This document shows, piece after piece, positions 10,231 to 18,433 of a stretch of 64,000 nt of DNA (its first letter is position 1; every line of letters begins with the position of its first letter). The notes under the pieces are model-generated. The model ran no database searches. It was given only the letters and a program-made list of their open reading frames with translations, and was not told the origin of the DNA. The translations under genes and the position numbers were made by a program. Source of the stretch: an uncultured Bizionia sp. (GTDB taxonomy: Bacteria > Bacteroidota > Bacteroidia > Flavobacteriales > Flavobacteriaceae); NCBI GenBank assembly GCA_947496215.1, contig CANMCF010000002.1, positions 1 through 64,000 on the forward strand, in the 5' to 3' direction.

Positions 10231-10263
10231 TACCCTACTTTTTTAATGGATTTTCAAGTAAGA
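10231..10263 (-). promoter_or_regulatory. Shared upstream element, copy 1
   Basis: Three 9-base blocks, TACCCTACT (10231), ATGGATTTT (10246) and CAAGTAAGA (10255), recur in the same order and orientation upstream of the gene at 12110-12844. It lies 39-71 bases before the start of the T9SS gene. Role unknown; could be an operator or a conserved leader. Confidence 0.45.
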
Positions 10264-10437
10264 AATATTAACTTGTTGTCGGTTAGTGATTAAAGGATGA
10301 AAGGATATGTGCAAGAAACATATCATTAAAGGTTAGCTTCCAAGTTTAACAATTCTTAACGCAACCTTTTTTATAATCTCCGTCCTCAAATGGTATAATT
10401 AAAGACACTTATACGTAAATCAATAAAAAATCAACTT

Positions 10438-11013
10438 ATGAAAAAATTATTAGTATTGCCCATTTTAACATTGCTCATATCTTTAAATGCTTTTGCTCAG
10501 GATCAGGAGGAGATTGTCAATGCAATAGACAAAAAACATGAAGTAAGATTAGGAACAGTTAAATTATTGGTAGGAGGCATTTTTGAAGGCGTCTATGAAT
10601 ATGTTCAGGATAGCAATAGAGGTTTTGGTGCGGCATTGCTTTTTAATTTCAATACGGATGACGATGATTATCAGGAAGCGTATTCAATAACTCCATATTA
10701 TAGAATGTACTTTCAAACAAAAGAGGATTATGGAGCCAAAGGTTTTTTCGTTGAAGGATTTACTTCGTTTTTTGGAGGGAAACAGCTAGTGGATGGTGGT
10801 TTTATATTGGAAGAAGATACAATAGTAGGGACTTTGCCCAGCAAGGAAGAAAATTACTTCGATATTTCCGTTGGCTTGGCCTTGGGAAAGAAGTGGATTA
10901 ATTCTACCGGATTTGTTTTTGAGATCAAGTTTGGTGGCGGGAGAAACTTGTTGAATACAAGTGAGTTTGAGGCTGTGTTTAAGGGGGATCTCTATATAGG
11001 GTATCGTTTTTAA
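10438..11013 (+). CDS. DUF3575-like outer-membrane protein
   Basis: A 191-aa exported protein with the signal peptide MKKLLVLPILTLLISLNAFAQ. The mature part shows the DUF3575 style: EVRLGTVKLLVGGIFEGVYEYV near the N terminus, repeated GKKW/GFVFEIKFGGG strands, and an aromatic C terminus (YIGYRF) typical of small outer-membrane beta-barrels. It is monocistronic, ending in the hairpin at 11034. The family has no settled function. Confidence 0.72.
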   Translation: MKKLLVLPILTLLISLNAFAQDQEEIVNAIDKKHEVRLGTVKLLVGGIFEGVYEYVQDSNRGFGAALLFNFNTDDDDYQEAYSITPYYRMYFQTKEDYGAKGFFVEGFTSFFGGKQLVDGGFILEEDTIVGTLPSKEENYFDISVGLALGKKWINSTGFVFEIKFGGGRNLLNTSEFEAVFKGDLYIGYRF

Positions 11014-11033
11014 ATTGCATTGATATAAAATAA

Positions 11034-11065
11034 AAAAGCCTACTGTAGAGATATAGCAGGCTTTT
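11034..11065. terminator. Hairpin terminator between convergent genes
   Basis: A ten-base stem (AAAGCCTACT with AGCAGGCTTT, one mismatch) lies between the DUF3575-like gene and the M43 gene, with A and T runs on either side suitable for both directions. Confidence 0.7.
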
Positions 11066-11090
11066 GTAATGACTAAACTTATCTATTAAG

Positions 11091-12113
11091 CTATTCTTTA
11101 ATCATTTTATCTGTAAATACTTCTCCGTTATCATTGATGACTTTGATGATATACATTCCAGATTGAAAATTAGAAACGTTTAACTTTAGACGATTTCTAT
11201 TATCTTTTGTAATAGTGTTGGAATATACCGTAGCTCCATTTAAATTGTATATTTGAACAGTAGCATTATTGAAATTTTGGTTTCTAAGTTTTATGTTCAA
11301 TGTATTTTCTGTGGGGTTGGGATAGATTTGCAGACCTGTGTTTAAAGAATTTACCCCTATTGTATCTCCACTTTGAGTTTCTGATGTCTTGCTTACATAT
11401 GTAGCACTGCACCAATCGATGTGAGCTCTAAAGACAGAGCCTTTTAATGCTTCAAAATTAGCTGTTAGCAAAACTTCTTGCTCAGCATGGTATATTGCTT
11501 GACTACCAAGGGCAATACTGTTTGAAGCTGTAATAGCAATCCTAGCTTGTTTAGTATTCGTTGTTCCCATAGATACGCTTTGAGTAACATTTATATTGTC
11601 TAAGCACCAGTGGCATTCTGCAACAGCCAAGTCTTCCCTTGGTCCTCCAGGAGATAATATAGTTCGCATTCTGCTCTTTTGTCCTTTGGTAAATAAGCTA
11701 CTACAATTGCCATAATCCATATAATTGTCTACCATATCTACCGAACCACAGGTTTGACGACCTATGTTACAGTTGCCAGGGCTATCAGAATTAGGAGTGT
11801 CAGACACGAAATCATCATGATTGCAACCATTGCTTCCTCCATTTGGTAAATTTGGACCATCTCCCCAAGTATGACGCAAATTTAAATAGTGACCGATTTC
11901 ATGAGTTCCAATTCTCCCATTTTGAAGGCCTGTTTTTCCAAAATATTTATAATCCACAACAATTCCATCAGTATTTGGATCTCCGCCCGGAAATTGTGCA
12001 TATCCTAGTATATTTCCTATTAGGTAAGGTTTCCATAGATTTGATGTAATCCATATGTTAAGATAACGGCTAGTGTCCCAAGGGTCTACACCTCCTGTTG
12101 AAGAGCTTTTCAT
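11091..12113 (-). CDS. M43 (pappalysin-like) metalloprotease with T9SS domain, N-terminally truncated
   Basis: A 340-aa product with the zinc site HEIGHYLNLRH (about residues 77-87, with Asn where Gly is usual) and the M43 Met-turn region VDNYMDYGNC. Downstream are a Cys-containing linker and a T9SS type A domain (YPNPTENTLNIKL ... GMYIIKV). Full M43 proteins begin with a signal peptide and about 100-150 residues of prodomain; here the first Met falls directly in the catalytic domain (KSSSTGGVDPWDTSRYLNIW), and a TAA stop lies 14 codons upstream in frame. With no signal peptide the product should not be exported, so it is probably a remnant. Its start overlaps the end of the 12110 gene by 4 bases. 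Confidence 0.75.
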   Translation of the reverse strand: MKSSSTGGVDPWDTSRYLNIWITSNLWKPYLIGNILGYAQFPGGDPNTDGIVVDYKYFGKTGLQNGRIGTHEIGHYLNLRHTWGDGPNLPNGGSNGCNHDDFVSDTPNSDSPGNCNIGRQTCGSVDMVDNYMDYGNCSSLFTKGQKSRMRTILSPGGPREDLAVAECHWCLDNINVTQSVSMGTTNTKQARIAITASNSIALGSQAIYHAEQEVLLTANFEALKGSVFRAHIDWCSATYVSKTSETQSGDTIGVNSLNTGLQIYPNPTENTLNIKLRNQNFNNATVQIYNLNGATVYSNTITKDNRNRLKLNVSNFQSGMYIIKVINDNGEVFTDKMIKE

Positions 12114-12844
12114 TTTCTCTTCGAGAATATTCCAATTGCTACTTTTCCATTAAGAAAACTTTTTTGACTGACTACCAAGTTTTGTTCGACAATAGCTGCT
12201 CCATCAAAGTGACTAGTGCCTTTAACTTCAAATTTGTAAAAAGGGGAAGAAGGCTTGGTTCCAATGCCGACCCTATCGCTGAAATAACCTTTTCCATCAA
12301 AGTAGCCAGCGAAAGTGTCTGGGCCATTAATTTTGTCGAGCCCTACTATGGCACCAGAACCCCCCCCCCCATAAGTTGAGTTTCCGTTCCAAGTTGTAGA
12401 TCTTATGTCTCCATAGACACCTGCCATTTCATAGGGCTTTGTTCCGGAAACCTTTATTACAGAAGTTCTAAATTGCCCCCCTATATTTGTAGATGTGCTA
12501 GTTATGGCACGAGCTGTAGTAACTCTGTTGGTGCTTGAAAACCCTATTGTACTGCTGCTACCAGATGAGTTGTAATTAAAACCTAAAAGACCAGATGTGG
12601 ATGAGTTTGTAGAGCTGTATTCTGCCCCCGAACTATATCGAAGTGCAGTTGTATTGCCAGTGAAGCCAGATTCGAAACCTCCATTTAAATCTAGTCTAAT
12701 GTTGTCTTTTACATTGTTGAGACCAATTATGTGTGCAGTGGTTCCTACTCCTACATTTGTCCCATTCTGAGTTATTTGTGCGTTAATCTGCGATGATGTA
12801 AAAGCAACCATGGCAATGGTCGACAAAAAATTAATTGTTTTCAT
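12110..12844 (-). CDS. Secreted repeat protein, probably 3'-truncated, with poly-G tract
   Basis: A 244-aa protein with the signal peptide MKTINFLSTIAMVAFTSSQINAQ, then Ser/Thr/Asn/Gly-rich sequence and two copies of a VGIGT..P..KFEVKG type motif found in flavobacterial tail-fibre-like surface proteins. The last such motif stops at KVAIG followed by an unrelated six-residue tail, so the 3' end appears cut off. A run of 11 G on the coding strand (12360-12370) encodes the GGGG at about residue 160 and is in frame here. Function unknown; a surface adhesin or fibre role is inference. Confidence 0.65.
   Translation of the reverse strand: MKTINFLSTIAMVAFTSSQINAQITQNGTNVGVGTTAHIIGLNNVKDNIRLDLNGGFESGFTGNTTALRYSSGAEYSSTNSSTSGLLGFNYNSSGSSSTIGFSSTNRVTTARAITSTSTNIGGQFRTSVIKVSGTKPYEMAGVYGDIRSTTWNGNSTYGGGGSGAIVGLDKINGPDTFAGYFDGKGYFSDRVGIGTKPSSPFYKFEVKGTSHFDGAAIVEQNLVVSQKSFLNGKVAIGIFSKRK
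12360..12370 (-). repeat. Homopolymer of 11 G (coding strand)
   Basis: Eleven consecutive C on the plus strand inside the 12110-12844 gene. The frame is open through it on both sides. Tracts this long slip readily during replication, so the gene may be phase-variable. Confidence 0.9.
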
Positions 12845-13150
12845 AATTTATGAAGTAATGTTTTAATTTTACCCTACTCTATTATCTAAAATGGATTTTT
12901 GGGTTCCTCCACAAGTAAGAGGCTAAGTAGGTTTTTTGTTACCCTATAAATTAAATTTTATAAAAAATGAAATGCAATAATTCTTAAGGAGGGATTAATT
13001 CTAAAAAATGGAATATTCTCATAATACGGAACATGTGTTGAAATACGAGCTTTGTTATGGTATTGTTTTTTTTATAAAAAAAAAGTTAAAGTAGAAGGGT
13101 TAGCTTTTAAGTCAATCCATTTCTGGATGGGAGAGTCTTAAAACAAAAAA
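12845..13150. other. Intergenic region without a gene
   Basis: About 300 AT-rich bases between the end of the rng transcript and the start of the secreted repeat protein. Besides the shared element at 12870-12920 and the extra TACCCTA at 12940, no coding frame, RNA gene or repeat was seen. Confidence 0.6.
12870..12920 (-). promoter_or_regulatory. Shared upstream element, copy 2
   Basis: TACCCTACT (12870), ATGGATTTT (12891) and CAAGTAAGA (12912) are identical to the blocks at 10231-10263 but more widely spaced. A second TACCCTA stands at 12940-12946. It lies 26-76 bases upstream of the secreted repeat protein. Confidence 0.45.
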
Positions 13151-13177
13151 GCCACATCGAAAGATGTGGCTTTTTTT
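13143..13177. terminator. Terminator after rng
   Basis: A perfect 8-bp stem (13151-13158 with 13163-13170) with a GAAA tetraloop, flanked by A and T tracts. It directly follows the rng stop codon. Confidence 0.92.
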
Positions 13178-14720
13178 ATTTGATTTCCTTACCATTTTTA
13201 TCGAAAAAATGATATTCTAAATATGTGTAAGCATCTCTAGGTAAAATTTTGACCCATTTCTTATGTTCAAAAAACCATTTTGAACGTATAGATGGAAAAC
13301 CTTTCGTAAGAAAGGCTGCTATAAAAGGGTGTGTGTTTAAAGTTACCTTTTTATAGTCTTTTTTTAATAATTGTTCAAGCTGTTGAGTAATTTTTTCTAC
13401 CAATACGATTGGTGCTTCGACCTCTGCGCCATTGCCTCCGTTTGGATTTTCCTCACGGGTCTTAATGTTCATTTCTGGTCGTACTCTCTGCCTTGTAATT
13501 TGAATCAATCCAAACTTACTTGGAGGTAATATCTTGTGTTTGGCTCTATCGTCTTTCATTTCATCACGAAGACGATTAAAGAGTTTTCTTCTGTTTTCAG
13601 CATTGGTCAAATCTATGAAATCCACTACTATAATTCCTCCCATATCTCGGAGGCGAAGTTGCCTGGCAACTTCAGTGGCGGAAATCAGGTTTACTTCCAT
13701 TGCTGTGTCTTCTTGTGAGTTCGATTTGTTGGATCTGTTCCCACTGTTTACATCGATAACGTGAAGGGCTTCAGTGTGTTCTATTACTAGATAAGCACCT
13801 TTTGCCATAGAAACAGTTTTTCCAAAAGCTGTTTTTATTTGTCTCTCCACTCCATATTTTTCAAAAAGTGGAACTTTGGACTGATGTAATTTTACTATTG
13901 ACTCTTTCTTTGGTGCAATACTTTGCACATAATCTTTAATTTGAATGTAAAGTTCTTCATCGTCTACGTAAATACCCGTAAACGAATCGTCAAATATGTC
14001 TCTTAATATAGAAGAGGCTTTATTTAACTCCCCCAGAACTTTTGTGGGGTGATGTGCTTTGTTAAGTTTTTTACACATTGCGGTCCAACGACCAAGCAAA
14101 TTTTGTAAATCTTTGTCTAACTCAGCTACTTTTTTGCCCTCGGCTACTGTTCGTATAATTACTCCGAAACCCTTTGGTGTAATACTTTTTACCAAAAGTT
14201 TCAGTCTGTCTTTTTCAGCTTTGTCTTCTATTTTTTGAGAAACGGAAATACGATCGGAAAAAGGGACCAAAACAATATATCTACCGGCGATGGAAAGCTC
14301 TGAGCTTATTCTAGGGCCTTTGGTGGATATGGGTTCCTTAACAATTTGTACTAACATTGATTGATTTGATTTTAAGACATCGGCAATTTTACCGTCTTTA
14401 TCAATATCTTTTTCAAATGGGTAGTTTTTTAAGGAAAAGTCATTTAATTTACCTGTGCTTACACGTTTTGTGAATTTTAAAAGGGAAGATATTTTCGGGC
14501 CTAAATCATGATAATGCAAAAAAGCATCTTTTTCATAACCTACATTTACAAATGCAGCATTTAGACCAGGAACAGCTTTTCTTATCTTGGCGATAAACAC
14601 ATCACCAACAGCAAAATTGTTACTATCTTCATCCTTATGCAATTCAATAAGTTTTCCATCTTTTAATAAGGCAAAATCAACAGCTTGTGAACTAGATCGA
14701 ATAATTAATTCTCTATCCAT
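13176..14720 (-). CDS. rng: Ribonuclease G (Rne/Rng family)
   Basis: A 514-aa endoribonuclease acting in rRNA 5'-end maturation and mRNA decay. An S1-type RNA-binding domain occupies about residues 35-130 (GDVFIAKIRKAVPGLNAAFVN). The RNase H-like catalytic core carries the two metal-binding aspartates in VIDVNSG (about 323) and VVDFIDL (about 366). The C-terminal region lacks the long scaffold of RNase E, so RNase G is the better name. The zinc-link cysteines of RNase E are not evident. It lies downstream of the tiny basic protein gene and hup, all on the minus strand. Confidence 0.93.
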   Translation of the reverse strand: MDRELIIRSSSQAVDFALLKDGKLIELHKDEDSNNFAVGDVFIAKIRKAVPGLNAAFVNVGYEKDAFLHYHDLGPKISSLLKFTKRVSTGKLNDFSLKNYPFEKDIDKDGKIADVLKSNQSMLVQIVKEPISTKGPRISSELSIAGRYIVLVPFSDRISVSQKIEDKAEKDRLKLLVKSITPKGFGVIIRTVAEGKKVAELDKDLQNLLGRWTAMCKKLNKAHHPTKVLGELNKASSILRDIFDDSFTGIYVDDEELYIQIKDYVQSIAPKKESIVKLHQSKVPLFEKYGVERQIKTAFGKTVSMAKGAYLVIEHTEALHVIDVNSGNRSNKSNSQEDTAMEVNLISATEVARQLRLRDMGGIIVVDFIDLTNAENRRKLFNRLRDEMKDDRAKHKILPPSKFGLIQITRQRVRPEMNIKTREENPNGGNGAEVEAPIVLVEKITQQLEQLLKKDYKKVTLNTHPFIAAFLTKGFPSIRSKWFFEHKKWVKILPRDAYTYLEYHFFDKNGKEIK

Positions 14721-14871
14721 TACGTTAATTTTTATCCATACAATTAAGTACAGATGGATTATACATTATTTTTCACAGGATTTTTGAAATCCGGCGAGCC
14801 TAATAGATATGCAAGGTTTTACATACTTTACTATTAAACTCATTTTCAAAGAACATTGTTTTTAACAAACC

Positions 14872-14900
14872 AAAAAAGTAGTTTTTAAAACTACTTTTTT
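14872..14900. terminator. Hairpin terminator between the basic-protein gene and rng
   Basis: Arms 14872-14885 and 14887-14900 are perfect complements with A and T tracts outside the GTAG core. It follows the stop of the 30-codon gene at 14904, so hup and the basic-protein gene are probably transcribed apart from rng. Confidence 0.8.
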
Positions 14901-14903
14901 GAA

Positions 14904-14996
14904 TTATTTCTTCTTCTTGTGACGATTAGCGCGTCTTCTTTTTTTACGCTTATGCGTTGCAACCTTGTGTCTCTTTCTTTTTTTACCACTTGGCAT
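14904..14996 (-). CDS. Tiny, extremely basic ribosomal-type protein (30 aa)
   Basis: A 30-codon gene starting MPSGKKRKRHK and ending RHKKKK; all but a handful of residues are Lys, Arg or His. Such composition is typical of small ribosome-bound proteins. Proteins of this type are conserved in Bacteroidetes next to hup, and I believe one has been seen in the Flavobacterium ribosome, but I cannot confirm the name (bL38 or a bTHX/bS22-like protein are options). The ATG lies 41 bases after the hup stop and the hairpin at 14872 ends the transcript. Confidence 0.75.
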   Translation of the reverse strand: MPSGKKRKRHKVATHKRKKRRRANRHKKKK

Positions 14997-15037
14997 AAGA
15001 TGTCGGTTTTTAAATTAATAATTCGTTTATACTTTTT

Positions 15038-15328
15038 TTACTTTACGTCTACATTGGTTTTTACACCTTCTACAAATACTTTTGCAGGCTTAAATGCAGG
15101 TATGTTGTGTGCTGGGATTTTTATTGTTGTATTCTTAGAAATGTTTCTACCAGTCTTTTCGGCTCTAGTTTTAATAATAAAGCTACCAAAACCTCTTAAA
15201 TATACATTGTCTCCGCTTTCTAAAGATGTCTTTACTTCTTCCATGAATGTTTCTACAGTAGCTTGAACATCTCCTTTTTCAATTCCTAATTTCTCAGAAA
15301 TTTTTGATACTAAATCAGCTTTAGTCAT
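15038..15328 (-). CDS. hup: HU family DNA-binding protein
   Basis: A 96-aa nucleoid protein. The start at 15328 (MTKADLVSKISEKLG) fits the family; the frame is open further upstream but those codons are not HU-like. Key features are the N-terminal helix pair, then GFGSFIIKTRAEKTGRN and the minor-groove arm with IPAHNIPAFKPAK containing the intercalating proline. It binds and bends DNA as a dimer. It is divergent from mutY. Confidence 0.93.
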   Translation of the reverse strand: MTKADLVSKISEKLGIEKGDVQATVETFMEEVKTSLESGDNVYLRGFGSFIIKTRAEKTGRNISKNTTIKIPAHNIPAFKPAKVFVEGVKTNVDVK

Positions 15329-15436
15329 TTTCTTTTCTTTATTTGGTTTACTATTAATTTTAAGGGTGGGCAAATATAGGAATTTAATATTCAATATTTC
15401 AAACCTAATTCATTAAAATTTAATGCTATAAACGAT

Positions 15437-15444
15437 TACTTTTG
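15437..15444 (+). promoter_or_regulatory. Putative -7 box for mutY
   Basis: TACTTTTG matches the Bacteroidetes TAnnTTTG box and ends 22 bases before the mutY ATG. Confidence 0.45.
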
Positions 15445-15466
15445 TTATTTGTATTTTTTTTTCAAT

Positions 15467-16507
15467 ATGAACCTTACTGAAACTTTAATAGACTGGTATT
15501 CAATCAATAAAAGGGAGCTGCCTTGGAGGGAGACTACGAACCCTTACCATATATGGCTTTCCGAGATTATTTTGCAACAAACTCAAGTAAAGCAAGGTTT
15601 GCCTTACTACGAAGCATTTGTGAGCAATTTTCCAACAATTTTTGATCTTGCGAATGCTAGCGAAAGCAAAGTGTTAAAATTATGGCAAGGCCTTGGATAT
15701 TATTCCAGAGCTAGGAATTTGCACACGTCTGCAAAGTATGTGGCAGATGAGTTGAATGGTGTTTTTCCAAGTACATTTGATGAGATTTTAAAATTGAAAG
15801 GTGTCGGTGACTATACGGCAAGTGCAATTGCATCGATTTGTTTCAACGAGACAACTGCTGTGGTAGATGGGAATGTCTATAGGGGGCTGTCTCGTTACTT
15901 TGGGATAGATACTCCTATCAATTCAAGTAAGGGTTTCAAGGTGTTTAAAGCAATTGCGCAGGATTTAATAGACAAAAAGAATCCAGCAGAATTCAATCAA
16001 GCCATCATGGAATTTGGGGCGAGGCAATGCAAACCTAAAAATCCCGACTGTATCATCTGTCCGTTGAAAACAAGTTGTGTAGCCTTGAAAGAAAACAGAA
16101 TAGAGGAATTGCCAGTAAAACTGAACACCACGAAAATAAAGAAAAAGTACTTTAACTTCATAGTAGTGCTATCTGAAGATAAAAGGACTATGATGGAGCA
16201 AAGAAAGGGAAAGGGGATTTGGCAAAATCTCTATCAATTTCCATTGATAGAAACGGAGAAATCTGCGGTTTCAAGTGATATCGAATTGCAATTGAAGAAC
16301 ATTGAGGAGTTAAAGGGAAGGAGTTTTGAATCCTACCTATATAATGATATGGAGATTGTGCACAAATTGTCTCATCAACACTTATATGCCAAATTCTGGA
16401 TTGTTACTTTAAATGGATCTTTGAAAGAGGGTGTCATGGTAGATGAAATCAGAAAATTTCCTGTTCCGATTTTGATTGGTAACTTTATTGAGGACTTTAA
16501 TTTTTAG
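15467..16507 (+). CDS. mutY: A/G-specific adenine DNA glycosylase
   Basis: A 346-aa base-excision repair enzyme that removes adenine mispaired with 8-oxoguanine. The HhH-GPD core contains catalytic Glu33 (SEIILQQTQV), the hairpin LKGVGDYTASAI, and the essential Asp in AVVDGNVYR. The [4Fe-4S] cluster motif C-x6-C-x2-C-x5-C is complete (CKPKNPDCIICPLKTSC). The C-terminal NUDIX-like domain (about 230-346) recognises 8-oxoG. The ATG at 15467 is preferred to an in-frame TTG at 15449. It begins the mutY-ssb-gldE-gldD cluster conserved in Flavobacteria. Confidence 0.94.
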   Translation: MNLTETLIDWYSINKRELPWRETTNPYHIWLSEIILQQTQVKQGLPYYEAFVSNFPTIFDLANASESKVLKLWQGLGYYSRARNLHTSAKYVADELNGVFPSTFDEILKLKGVGDYTASAIASICFNETTAVVDGNVYRGLSRYFGIDTPINSSKGFKVFKAIAQDLIDKKNPAEFNQAIMEFGARQCKPKNPDCIICPLKTSCVALKENRIEELPVKLNTTKIKKKYFNFIVVLSEDKRTMMEQRKGKGIWQNLYQFPLIETEKSAVSSDIELQLKNIEELKGRSFESYLYNDMEIVHKLSHQHLYAKFWIVTLNGSLKEGVMVDEIRKFPVPILIGNFIEDFNF

Positions 16508-16623
16508 TGGTGTAGCGATGGACAATGCTTTTTTTTTATTAAATTTAAAATTATGAATGGCAAAATGATAGCTTTGCAAGAAATAAAAGCAAGCAATTAA
16601 GTTTGTGTATAAAACATATAATC

Positions 16624-17064
16624 ATGTCAGGAACATTAAATAAAGTAATGCTGATTGGGCATTTGGGAGATGAGGTGAAAATGCATTATTTTGAAGGAGG
16701 TGGTTGTGTTGGGCGTTTCCCTTTGGCAACGAATGAAACCTATACGAGCAAACAAACGAACGAACGCGTTACCAACACGGAATGGCATAACATCGTATTG
16801 AGAAACAAAGCTGCAGAAATATGTGAAAAGTATTTGAGCAAAGGCGACAAGGTATATATTGAAGGGCGTTTGAAAACGAGAAAATGGCAAGACGATTCTG
16901 GTAACGATAGATATTCCACAGAAATCCAAGCAACGGACTTTACTTTTTTGACAACGAAAAAGGAAAGTGGAGGGGTCGCACCTACGGATGCAGTGCAAAA
17001 ACCTGTTGTGACAAAAACAGAAACTCAGATAGAACCGAAGGGAAATGACGATTTACCCTTTTAA
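16624..17064 (+). CDS. ssb: Single-stranded DNA-binding protein
   Basis: A 146-aa SSB with an N-terminal OB fold (LNKVMLIGHLGDEVKMHY ... WHNIVLRNKAAEICEKYLSKGDKVYIEGRLKTRKW, split by loops) and a short acidic tail ending DDLPF, which recruits repair and replication partners. The start at 16624 (MSGTLNK) is chosen over an in-frame upstream start because SSBs begin at this point. It lies between mutY and gldE, as in other Flavobacteria. Confidence 0.94.
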   Translation: MSGTLNKVMLIGHLGDEVKMHYFEGGGCVGRFPLATNETYTSKQTNERVTNTEWHNIVLRNKAAEICEKYLSKGDKVYIEGRLKTRKWQDDSGNDRYSTEIQATDFTFLTTKKESGGVAPTDAVQKPVVTKTETQIEPKGNDDLPF

Positions 17065-17090
17065 TAAGTATTTAACTTAAACGACAACTC

Positions 17091-18395
17091 TTGGATCCCG
17101 ACCCCACCAGTTTAATTGTATTAATGTTCACCATTGATTTTTCAATGGTCTCTGGCTTCGTATTGCTCATATTGTTGCTTATTTGCTCAGCACTCATTTC
17201 AGGAGCAGAAGTAGCATTGTTTTCCTTGACAAGAACCGATTTGGAAAATGAGGAATTACAAGGCTCCAAGAAGATCCTGATCATAACCAAATTGTTGGAG
17301 CGCCCAAAAAAATTGTTGGCAACAATATTGGTGGCCAACAATTTTATAAATGTGGGGATCGTAATCTTATTCGCCTTTTTGGGGAACTTCGTCTTTGGGG
17401 GCATAACTACGGGATGGTTGAAATTTACATTGGAAGTCATAGTGGTTACGTTTCTAATCCTGCTTTTTGGTGAAATTCTCCCTAAGATATATGCCAGTAG
17501 GAATAATTTGAAATTTGCTACGCTTATGGCGTATCCTTTAAAAATCCTTGATGTTGTTTTTTCTCCTTTGAGTCTACCTATGCGAAAAGTCACATTGGCC
17601 ATCCATAATGGATTGGGTAGACAAAAATCAAACTTAAGCGTAGACCAGTTGTCTCAAGCATTGGAGTTGACAAGTGAAGGAGATACCACTCAAGAGGAGC
17701 AAAAGATATTGAAAAGCATAGTCTCTTTCGGTAGTACCGATACAAAACAAGTGATGCGACCAAGGTTGGATATCTTTGCACTTAGCATAGAGCAATCTTA
17801 TGCGGAAATCATCAAGGAGATAGCATCCAATGGTTATTCTAGAATTCCTATCTATGAAGATAACATCGATACTATTAAGGGCATATTATATGTGAAGGAC
17901 TTGTTGCCTCACATAGATAAGAAAGGATTTGATTGGACGACACTGTTGCGGTCTCCATTTTTTGTCCCAGAAAATAAGAAATTGGATGATTTAATGTCCG
18001 AATTTCAAGAAAAGAAAGTGCATTTGGCAGTTGTGGTAGACGAGTATGGTGGTACCTCAGGGGTAATATCCTTGGAAGATGTCATAGAGGAAATTGTGGG
18101 AGACATAAGTGATGAGTTCGATGATGAAAATGTGATATATTCCAAATTGGATGAAAAAAACTACGTGTTTGAAGGTAAAACGGCTTTAAAGGATTTTTAT
18201 AGAATAATACATTTGGAGGAAGAAGTCATTTTTGAAGACAAGAAAGGAGAGGCAGAAACACTCGCAGGTTTTGTTTTGGAAATTTCGGGAGGTTTCCCAA
18301 AGCCAAACAGCACAATAAATTTTGAAAATTACGTTTTCACTGTGGAAGCCTTGGACAAAAAACGTATAAAACGATTAAAGATCACGCTACCTTAA
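17091..18395 (+). CDS. gldE: Gliding motility-associated protein GldE
   Basis: A 434-aa membrane protein related to the CorC/HlyC group: an N-terminal DUF21 domain with about three to four hydrophobic segments (residues 10-190), a CBS pair (about 200-325, with VMRPRLDI and EYGGTSGVISLEDVIEE), and a C-terminal transporter-associated domain. GldE supports gliding and the T9SS, with overlapping function to GldD's partner proteins. A TTG start (MDPDP) is used because that N terminus is conserved in homologues I know; the first ATG is 33 bases later at 17124. It is followed by gldD. Confidence 0.9.
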   Translation: MDPDPTSLIVLMFTIDFSMVSGFVLLILLLICSALISGAEVALFSLTRTDLENEELQGSKKILIITKLLERPKKLLATILVANNFINVGIVILFAFLGNFVFGGITTGWLKFTLEVIVVTFLILLFGEILPKIYASRNNLKFATLMAYPLKILDVVFSPLSLPMRKVTLAIHNGLGRQKSNLSVDQLSQALELTSEGDTTQEEQKILKSIVSFGSTDTKQVMRPRLDIFALSIEQSYAEIIKEIASNGYSRIPIYEDNIDTIKGILYVKDLLPHIDKKGFDWTTLLRSPFFVPENKKLDDLMSEFQEKKVHLAVVVDEYGGTSGVISLEDVIEEIVGDISDEFDDENVIYSKLDEKNYVFEGKTALKDFYRIIHLEEEVIFEDKKGEAETLAGFVLEISGGFPKPNSTINFENYVFTVEALDKKRIKRLKITLP

Positions 18396-18433
18396 AATTG
18401 GAATTACCCCTACTAATCAATCATACATACAAA

